A stretch of 43,793 bases of DNA from a virus. The notes below the pieces were generated by a model. The model worked only from the letters and a program-made list of their open reading frames with translations. It had not been told where the DNA came from and searched no databases. Positions 39,454-43,793 of this stretch are shown here, one piece after another (position 1 is the stretch's first letter; every line of letters starts with the position of its first letter). A program made the position numbers and the translations under genes. Location of the stretch: the IMG/VR virus record IMGVR_UViG_3300031673_000129, positions 1 through 43,793 of that record, one strand, 5' to 3'.

Positions 39454-39709
39454 TGGTTGCCTCCCTCATTTTGTTTTTAGCCCCACTTTTATAGGCAAAA
39501 CAATTTTTCCATTCATTTTCGTTAAAACATTCAAAAACATCTTTTTTCCGCCCAATTAAATCACAAAATTGTACTCTCGTAATATTTCCCCCTCCATCAT
39601 CATGATCAAAAAATACATAATCTTCTTTACCACCTAAATCTTTATAATTTATCTCTTCATTAAACGTTCTATCAATTAATTCTGGATTAGTTACATACGG
39701 ACATTTCAT
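39443..39709 (-). CDS. Cys-containing small protein, unknown
   Basis: 88 aa. MKCPYVTNPELIDRTF at the start and QFCDLIGRKKDVFECFNENEWKNCFAYKSG at the end provide four Cys, possibly a metal site. A similar layout (start MKCP.., end C.A...) recurs in small phage proteins of unknown function. Overlaps both neighbours. Confidence 0.6.
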   Translation of the reverse strand: MKCPYVTNPELIDRTFNEEINYKDLGGKEDYVFFDHDDGGGNITRVQFCDLIGRKKDVFECFNENEWKNCFAYKSGAKNKMREATNVP

Positions 39710-39888
39710 CTTAATATTCCCCCCCCTAATTTTTTATTTTTTTCCTGCCTTATCTTGTCCATAACGAATGCAGTGAAGTAACCATTTAGTTTAATATCTT
39801 CCTGTCTTTGCTTTAATAGCTCAAGTTGTTGTTCTACATTCAGACCGTTCATTTTAGCCAATCCTTTAGCTAACAGTTTTAGGGTCAT
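39706..39888 (-). CDS. Duplicated 60-aa protein (copy B)
   Basis: Differs from copy A (38610-38795) by a few residues in the last quarter (DKIRQEKNKKLGGGILR against DRIRQEENKKLGGNGNER). DNA identity exceeds 90 percent over about 165 bases. Overlaps the end of the upstream gene by 23 bases, with GGGAGG before ATG. Confidence 0.65.
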   Translation of the reverse strand: MTLKLLAKGLAKMNGLNVEQQLELLKQRQEDIKLNGYFTAFVMDKIRQEKNKKLGGGILR

Positions 39889-40051
39889 GTTTTTTCCTCC
39901 CTATCTTTATTAGTATCTGGTCAAAGCGCTTAGGGTCAATCGGGATTTTTTTATATTTCTTTTCCTCTTTGGCTATATCCTCTGCTAACTTTTTCTCATG
40001 GTATGCGTCATCACCGATTAGACTTTCCTGTTCTGGCGTTAATTCTTTCAT
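39866..40051 (-). CDS. Unknown charged protein
   Basis: 61 aa: ELTPEQESLIGDDAYHEKKL then a basic helix (AEDIAKEEKKYKKIPIDPKRF). Probably a short interaction module. Not recognised. Confidence 0.55.
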   Translation of the reverse strand: MKELTPEQESLIGDDAYHEKKLAEDIAKEEKKYKKIPIDPKRFDQILIKIGRKKHDPKTVS

Positions 40052-40087
40052 TTACTTTTTCCCCCTTAATTAAAATTTTCTATCACA

Positions 40088-41338
40088 TTAAAACGGTACA
40101 TCTTCGTTTTCGGCTTTTACCTCCCCATCTTCGATGTAAAATCCTTTAGTTCCAGTATCGTCTACTTCTTCGACCCAAACCTGGCAATTGAACTCTTTCG
40201 CCATCTGACGAATTATTTCCTTATTTTCATCATCTAATAGCGTGTAATCCGAAATACTTACAACGTTTAACTTTTTACTTGAAACCATCGCTATTTTCAT
40301 GGCAACCCTTAATTGTTCTGAAAAGGATATTTGAGAGAATGGAATATCGTCATAAGCGATATCTGTTTCGGTTAGACTTAGTTTCTGATCTGGGATCTTG
40401 TGCCAGTTTTCCTTTAGGCCTTTTTCTAATTTAGCGGTTTCCCCTTCTATGTTCTGGGTAAATTTATCATATTCGGCCTGTGCTTTGTTTTTCTTTTCAT
40501 CTGCTATTCTATTACGTTCCCTTGCCCTTACCTGTTCATTTATCTCCTGTGAATTATTAAGTTTTTCCTTTAAAGAATCAACGGGAATTCTTTTGTTTGC
40601 CTGCAAGTAATTTTCGCAATTATTAACAAGAGTTTTTAACCTTTCTATTTCTTTTAGTGATTGCTCTTTGTTTCTGGTTGCTTCGTCAATTTTGGTATTA
40701 ACTATCATTGCCTCTTGTAATTCATTATTAATGTCGGTGATTGATATTACTTTTTCCGGTAAATCTTCAATCGTTATTGGTTCTCTCTCTCCGGATAATA
40801 ATTTAACCTCTCTGCCTTTTATCGTTCTTTGTTCTCTAAGATCAGCAATCCTTGCTTCTATCTCATCAACATTAAGTCCGGTTAAATTAATAAGTATATC
40901 TCTATGCTCTTTTCCACTCATCGTTGTAAACTTCCGCGGGTCAACACTCAAAAATCCTATAAAATCATCCAATAACTTTTGCGGAGAAGTATATACCAGT
41001 CCTTTTCCGTTAGTTACCTTTAGGTATGTCTTATCATTCGCTGTCCAATTTCTATTTATAATAAACAAAGGTTCCGGGATTTTACCTTGTGTAATTTCAT
41101 CATCTGTTAAATCCTCGCATAAAGTTACTTGAATATCGGCAAACTTTGCCCCTTTTCTAATAGGCATAGGTACGCCTTTTGATCCTGCTTTCCATAATAA
41201 GGCATACCATAACGAGTCAATTGCAGATGTTTTCCCCGCTCCATTCTTGCCGGATATAATCACCATATTATCTTTTGGTGTTATATCAATCACTTTAATT
41301 CCTTTTACGTTTTCACTTTTTAGATTTAATATTTTCAT
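40088..41338 (-). CDS. SMC/RecF-like ATPase
   Basis: 416 aa. Walker A GKNGAGKT at 30-37. Residues about 160-320 hold a coiled coil. The signature region reads SFSEQLRVAM (338-347) in place of LSGGQ, and NVVSISDYTLLDD (358-370) stands for Walker B, with an unusual ISDY in place of the DE pair. Phage proteins of this size act with a nuclease in DNA repair or recombination. No SbcD-like nuclease is adjacent; the phosphoesterase at 633-1877 is far away. GGGGAGG is upstream. Confidence 0.8.
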   Translation of the reverse strand: MKILNLKSENVKGIKVIDITPKDNMVIISGKNGAGKTSAIDSLWYALLWKAGSKGVPMPIRKGAKFADIQVTLCEDLTDDEITQGKIPEPLFIINRNWTANDKTYLKVTNGKGLVYTSPQKLLDDFIGFLSVDPRKFTTMSGKEHRDILINLTGLNVDEIEARIADLREQRTIKGREVKLLSGEREPITIEDLPEKVISITDINNELQEAMIVNTKIDEATRNKEQSLKEIERLKTLVNNCENYLQANKRIPVDSLKEKLNNSQEINEQVRARERNRIADEKKNKAQAEYDKFTQNIEGETAKLEKGLKENWHKIPDQKLSLTETDIAYDDIPFSQISFSEQLRVAMKIAMVSSKKLNVVSISDYTLLDDENKEIIRQMAKEFNCQVWVEEVDDTGTKGFYIEDGEVKAENEDVPF

Positions 41339-41356
41339 TACTTTTCCTCCCCTTAA

Positions 41357-41506
41357 TTAAAATTTTCCTTTACCATCGATAGCGCCCATTAAAATATTTC
41401 TGCATCCCCCCTTTACTAATATAATTTCTTTCTCTTTCTTGCCTTTATAGATATTCCAAGCGATCATTAATATTAACCAGGCAAAAACAATGTAAACAAA
41501 AGTCAC
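41357..41506 (-). CDS. Small membrane protein (GTG start)
   Basis: 49 aa. FVYIVFAWLILMIAWNIYKG is one membrane span, followed by a basic tail (GKKEKEIILVKGG). GTG 41506 follows GGGGGTG. Not recognised. Confidence 0.5.
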   Translation of the reverse strand: MTFVYIVFAWLILMIAWNIYKGKKEKEIILVKGGCRNILMGAIDGKGKF

Positions 41507-41518
41507 AGAATCACCCCC

Positions 41519-41695
41519 TTACTTGCTATTGATTCGGATTTGGACTTCATAGACTAATTGATTAGCTATTTTTTTAGAATAATTTTCAATATCAAAATCT
41601 TCATCAACTATATTCAGATATTTTAAATCAGAAATAGACTTCGATATGCTTTCTTTAAAAACCACCCTCAATTGCTCTAACTTTTCTTCTTTCAA
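41519..41695 (-). CDS. Unknown 58-aa protein (TTG start)
   Basis: TTG 41695 follows GGGGGG. Helical: EEKLEQLRVVFKESISKSIS, later YSKKIANQLVYEVQIRINSK. It is the first gene after the structured block, so that block forms its 5' leader on the minus strand. Confidence 0.5.
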   Translation of the reverse strand: MKEEKLEQLRVVFKESISKSISDLKYLNIVDEDFDIENYSKKIANQLVYEVQIRINSK

Positions 41696-41716
41696 TTTTT
41701 CACCCCCCTTTTTTTA

Positions 41717-41800
41717 CAAGCCTCCGTTTAGGTCCTTATAGCCAGGACGCAAAGCCCCCTGCCGGAGGGAAAAGCCCTAACTCAACCTTGCGGAGGCTTG
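41717..41800. ncRNA. Structured module 1: four-helix RNA-like fold
   Basis: CAAGCCTCCG (41717-41726) and CGGAGGCTTG (41791-41800) form ten perfect pairs. Inside, TTAGG (41728-41732) can pair with CCTAA (41776-41780), enclosing two hairpins: TCCT/AGGA (41733-41747) and CCCT/AGGG (41757-41769). Read on the plus strand it contains GGACGCAAAGCC, a string conserved in the c-di-GMP-I riboswitch, but the other conserved parts of that class are absent. Read on the minus strand it ends eight bases before the GGGGGG of the next gene, the place of a leader regulator. Strand and function are unknown. Confidence 0.55.
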
Positions 41801-41810
41801 ATATTTATTT

Positions 41811-41928
41811 GCCTGCCCTGACAGGATTCCCCACCCTGTACCCATCCGACATCTTTCCTTATCTGCTATCGTGCAACCTTCTGGAAGTTAAAGATGCTTA
41901 CCTGACGCCAGAACGCCACAGGGCAGGC
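41811..41928. ncRNA. Structured module 2: long closed stem
   Basis: GCCTGCCCTG (41811-41820) and CAGGGCAGGC (41919-41928) form ten perfect GC-rich pairs. Inside are ACAGG/CCTGT (41821-41825, 41835-41839) and CATCTTT/AAAGATG (41850-41856, 41890-41896). It stands ten bases from module 1 with the same plan. A plus-strand frame from TTG 41788 crosses it but lacks support. Confidence 0.5.
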
Positions 41929-41944
41929 ATGATTAAAATAAAAC

Positions 41945-42088
41945 AAGCCCTGAAAATCTTGCGATTCTCAAAGCTTTTTAACTTAACTATTCTATTTTAG
42001 ATGTTTACCCTATGGTAACCAATAGGTAACCATATGATATATTATGAGACGTTAAAAAAAGCCTAAAATAACGAAAGCCCTGAAAATC
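41945..42088. repeat. Direct repeats AAGCCCTGAAAATC and GGTAACCA
   Basis: AAGCCCTGAAAATC occurs at 41945-41958 and 42075-42088. Between them GGTAACCA is repeated at 42014-42021 and 42025-42032, period 11, one helix turn. There is no gene in 41929-42138. Repeats spaced by a helical turn suggest a protein-binding array such as an operator or origin iterons. Confidence 0.5.
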
Positions 42089-42138
42089 CCCACTTATTCG
42101 ATTTTAGCTAATATGGGAATTTTAGCAATTTTTTCATT

Positions 42139-42321
42139 TTATCCCCCGGTATTTAAAATCCTATCTCTATTTTCTTTATTACATAAACATTCAAAACTTT
42201 CATGATCTTTGAATGTTAGATAATATTTTAATCCCTTTAAAGAAAATTGCCTTGTTCCTTTATCTATCGGAGTCCAGCTTTTCCATTCCATTAACTTAAT
42301 GAATGTTTTTTGTGAAAGCAT
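42139..42321 (-). CDS. Unknown 60-aa protein
   Basis: Start ATG 42321 (GGAGG five bases before) rather than TTG 42333. LSQKTFIKLMEWKSWTPIDK then a short beta region with YYLTFKDHESFECLCNKEN. Follows the regulator gene and probably shares its transcript. Not recognised. Confidence 0.55.
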   Translation of the reverse strand: MLSQKTFIKLMEWKSWTPIDKGTRQFSLKGLKYYLTFKDHESFECLCNKENRDRILNTGG

Positions 42322-42336
42322 TATATCCTCCAAAAT

Positions 42337-42525
42337 TTATTGATGTTCGCTTATAACCTTATCAATCTTTTCTATGATGCTTCTATTAGTTGGGTTGGCT
42401 TTCCCATTGATCCAACGAAACCAGGTAGTCGTACCAATGCCTAACAAATGGCACATAGTTACATAGTTGAAATGTTTTCTAATACTAATCTCTATTAACT
42501 TTTGGATTCTTATATTTTTAATCAT
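42337..42525 (-). CDS. Cro/cI-like HTH regulator
   Basis: 62 aa from ATG 42525. The HTH is NYVTMCHLLGIGTTTWFRWIN followed by GKANPTNRSIIEKIDKVI, the classical phage repressor arrangement (gly-x-gly turn, then a recognition helix). A reading from 42564 is rejected because its first codons are the promoter itself. With the -10 box only five bases before the ATG, the transcript would be leaderless. It likely controls the palindromes to its right. Confidence 0.75.
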   Translation of the reverse strand: MIKNIRIQKLIEISIRKHFNYVTMCHLLGIGTTTWFRWINGKANPTNRSIIEKIDKVISEHQ

Positions 42526-42530
42526 GCCTA

Positions 42531-42560
42531 ATTTTACCATAAGGAAATTAATTTTGTCAA
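42531..42560 (-). promoter_or_regulatory. Promoter of the regulator gene
   Basis: TTGACA (42560-42555), 18 bases, TAAAAT (42536-42531). The start would fall at or within one base of the ATG at 42525, as for lambda cI read from PRM. Confidence 0.7.
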
Positions 42561-42564
42561 GCAT

Positions 42565-42779
42565 TATTTTGAAAATAAATGAAAATTCGTATATATAACC
42601 AAAGAAATAGCAATAAAATAGTAGTATATTAGTTTATTTTTGTGCAAACTATACAAAAAGCTAAAATTTTGCGTTTTAAGGGGGATCAAGGGGTCTCGCT
42701 TATGAAGTTATGTATATATAGCAAGATTAACGAATTTTCATACAAAATAGGGGTCATTTTATACCCTGTGGGGGTATAC
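42565..42779. promoter_or_regulatory. Immunity-type control region with inverted repeats
   Basis: ATGAAAATTCGT (42579-42590) has a perfect inverted copy ACGAATTTTCAT (42730-42741). TATACCC (42760-42766) and GGGTATA (42772-42778) form a 7-bp palindrome with a 5-base centre. Each 12-bp site is next to a TATATATA run. No supported gene lies here; a plus-strand frame from GTG 42642 lacks a ribosome binding site. Confidence 0.5.
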
Positions 42780-42813
42780 AAAACAAAAAGAGCCAGCTTT
42801 TACACTGACTCTT
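42780..42813 (-). terminator. Rho-independent terminator of the small-peptide operon
   Basis: Minus strand: AAGAGTCAG (42813-42805), loop TGTAAAAG, CTGGCTCTT (42796-42788), nine pairs with one G-U, then TTTGTTTTG. It ends the transcript of 43774-42916 before the control region. Confidence 0.8.
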
Positions 42814-42830
42814 CTTGCAGGAGGAAAAAA

Positions 42831-42908
42831 ATGAAAGCTGGGCATTATTCCGGTTCCAGCTACCGGGGGGAGAAATTACAGCCAACGTCTTTTTCAACTG
42901 GCAATTGA
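42831..42908 (+). CDS. Possible 25-aa plus-strand peptide
   Basis: ATG 42831 follows AGGAGG at a good spacing. Product MKAGHYSGSSYRGEKLQPTS plus five residues. It is antisense to the end of the peptide operon and its terminator. Weak support beyond the ribosome binding site. Confidence 0.3.
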   Translation: MKAGHYSGSSYRGEKLQPTSFSTGN

Positions 42909-42915
42909 TGTCCTC

Positions 42916-43077
42916 CTAAACGTTAAACAATATTCTCAAAACTAAAACTAAAACATCATCTAATGGATTATCTGTTTCTTTGGCTTTAGCTTCCATTTTA
43001 GTTAGCATATCCTTGATATATTCTCTCAACTGTGGAGAGATAGTTGATATAATTTTCTTTAACAATTCTAATAGCAT
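42916..43077 (-). CDS. 53-aa amphipathic protein
   Basis: MLLELLKKIISTISPQLREY, a charged helix (IKDMLTKMEAKAKETDN), then VLVLVLRILFNV. The shape suggests membrane association at both ends. GGAAGGTG lies upstream. Third gene of a run of very small genes. Confidence 0.55.
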   Translation of the reverse strand: MLLELLKKIISTISPQLREYIKDMLTKMEAKAKETDNPLDDVLVLVLRILFNV

Positions 43078-43107
43078 TAATATCACCTTCCTTTCTTATT
43101 TACTTTT

Positions 43108-43194
43108 TTATAGCCACGGTATTTCTACACCAAAAATTAGAGCAATCATAAGAGCTATGAAAGCTCCGAATAGCACTCCAATTAAATTATGCAT
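43108..43194 (-). CDS. 28-aa membrane peptide
   Basis: MHNLIGVLFGAFIALMIALI then FGVEIPWL: one membrane span, with AAAGGAG seven bases before ATG. Similar in plan to the next upstream peptide (both end in P-W plus one residue: IPWL, LPWG). Confidence 0.55.
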   Translation of the reverse strand: MHNLIGVLFGAFIALMIALIFGVEIPWL

Positions 43195-43233
43195 AATAAA
43201 TCTCCTTTCATTTAATAATTATTTAATTTACTT

Positions 43234-43314
43234 TTAGCCCCAGGGTAATTGGAACCAACCGCAAACTAATCCGATTAGAAACATCATGAGTCCACCAAAT
43301 AAAAGACCACCCAT
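43234..43314 (-). CDS. 26-aa membrane peptide
   Basis: MGGLLFGGLMMFLIGLVCGW then FQLPWG: one Gly-rich membrane span. The ribosome binding site AAAGGAGGT is ideal. Small hydrophobic peptides in this position may act on the membrane or as toxins or antiholins; no evidence decides. Confidence 0.55.
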   Translation of the reverse strand: MGGLLFGGLMMFLIGLVCGWFQLPWG

Positions 43315-43600
43315 TTGTTATTACCTCCTTTCTTGATTTAATACATTAAACTTCCTGTATCTGTCCATAGTAGTGAGGTTAATTGTGAACTATCTGGTAA
43401 TTCCGAACAGTCTAAAATAGTCATGACTTTTATCAAAAATACTACGGTTTTAGTCAACTATGACTAAAAGCTTGTCTAGTATTAACAAAAATGTATATTA
43501 TCTATTCCCAAGTGATTACATTTTGCAATAACTATGTATAAATACGGAGACCATCAGAGTCCACCAATGCCAGATTTACGGAAAATCCTCTTTTAGTAGA
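43315..43600. promoter_or_regulatory. Operator region with AGTCA/TGACT palindromes
   Basis: AGTCATGACT (43419-43428) is a perfect 10-bp palindrome. TTTTAGTCA (43448-43456) and TGACTAAAA (43461-43469) form a 9-bp inverted repeat with a 4-base centre. Both use the half-site AGTCA/TGACT. A weak minus promoter (TTGACT 43457-43452, then ATAAAA 18 bases on) overlaps the second palindrome. The rest, to 43600, holds the diverged repeat described at 235-275. Confidence 0.55.
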
Positions 43601-43603
43601 TTA
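43558..43603. repeat. Diverged copy of the 234-280 element
   Basis: Gap-free alignment to 234-279 with about 76 percent identity, including the shared core AATGCCAGATTT. On the minus strand TCTACTAA and TTGGTGGA form an 8-pair stem with two G-U pairs. It lies at the stop codon of the 57-aa gene. Confidence 0.5.
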
Positions 43604-43774
43604 TTCTTTTTGCTTCAAACCCAGTAAAGCGATTGCCTTTAATTCATCAATTAGTTGTTTCAGTTTAGATACAGTATTGTATCCATCATAATCAAAGGCA
43701 ATATCGGCTATTAATTGTAATGCCCCAGCTTTGCTATGCTGAATATATTTTTCATAATCTTTATGTAATTTCAT
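43601..43774 (-). CDS. Unknown 57-aa early protein (crosses the circular join)
   Basis: Start ATG 43774, since the in-frame ATG at 43789 lies inside the ribosome binding site GAGGAG. MKLHKDYEKYIQHSKAGALQ, then helices LIADIAFDYDGYNTVSKLKQ and DELKAIALLGLKQKE. All-helical and not recognised. Its first ten codons recur at 32-3. Confidence 0.65.
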   Translation of the reverse strand: MKLHKDYEKYIQHSKAGALQLIADIAFDYDGYNTVSKLKQLIDELKAIALLGLKQKE

Positions 43775-43792
43775 TTCTAATCTCCTCATTAA
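43743..43792. repeat. Direct terminal repeat, right copy
   Basis: Identical to 1-50. Together the two copies mark the end overlap of a circular map of about 43,742 bp. Confidence 0.85.
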
Positions 43793-43793
43793 T

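Noticed and set aside
41717-41800. c-di-GMP-I riboswitch
   Set aside because: GGACGCAAAGCC matches, but the GGGCAAACC and GGUAGGUAGCGG parts are absent, so the class cannot be assigned.
41788-42000. 70-aa plus-strand open frame from TTG
   Set aside because: Starts inside the closing stem of module 1 and crosses module 2. The perfect stems explain the sequence better, and there is no clean ribosome binding site in the needed position.
42526-42564. Longer N-terminus of the HTH regulator
   Set aside because: Its codons coincide with consensus -35 and -10 boxes, so it is unlikely to be translated.
42642-42908. 88-aa plus-strand open frame from GTG
   Set aside because: No ribosome binding site. 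It crosses the terminator and control palindromes. Only its last 25 codons have an SD and are listed as a weak peptide.

Overview
The window is an essentially complete genome, about 43.7 kb, of a tailed double-stranded DNA phage of siphovirus type. Bases 1-50 are repeated exactly at 43743-43792 and one small gene runs across the join, so the assembly is circular or circularly permuted. Base composition is AT-rich. Genes are tightly packed with AGGAGG-type ribosome binding sites, frequent TTG and GTG starts, ATGA overlaps and sigma70-like promoters (TTGACA / TATAAT). This points to a low-GC bacterial host, Firmicutes-like or a related lineage. The secreted DUF2341/LamG-type proteins, familiar from anaerobic subsurface bacteria, fit that, but the host cannot be fixed from sequence alone.

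All genes but one clear exception lie on the minus strand, so the transcription order runs from high to low coordinates. 43.8-42.1 kb holds very small genes (several single-span membrane peptides), palindromic operators, a terminator and a Cro/cI-like regulator that appears to be read from a leaderless transcript. 42.1-41.7 kb is a gene-free block with two nested RNA- or DNA-structure modules. 41.7-29.1 kb is the early/replication region: SMC/RecF-like ATPase, Gam/Gp157-like protein, phiC31 gp3-like protein, Gp37/Gp68 (DUF5131) protein, winged-helix protein with a clamp-binding tail, Myb/HTH protein, DnaD/O-like initiator, RusA resolvase and many small unknown genes. A strong promoter followed by a leader hairpin with a U-tract (29.1-28.98 kb) opens the late region.

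The late region runs: terminase small and large subunits, a free-standing HNH endonuclease, SPP1-type portal, zincin-like protein, MuF-like minor head protein, a second HNH gene with its own promoter and terminator, scaffold, SU10/DUF5309-type major capsid protein, a beta-helix protein, head-tail connectors, tail tube with an inserted domain, tail assembly chaperone with a -1 frameshift extension, tape measure, distal tail and hub proteins, a fibre/adhesin block, a holin candidate, a SleB-like lysin, a small membrane protein and a zinc-ribbon metallophosphoesterase. A 135-nt tRNA/tmRNA-like RNA with encoded CCA ends the late transcript.

The one confident plus-strand gene is a lipoprotein moron between the tail chaperone and the tape measure, with its own promoter and a folded leader. 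No integrase, transposase or CRISPR array is visible. The most unusual items are the compact tmRNA-like RNA, the twin structured modules near 41.8 kb, the repeated promoter/leader element before the late operon, and a run of tail-fibre-position genes that carry signal peptides or membrane anchors.
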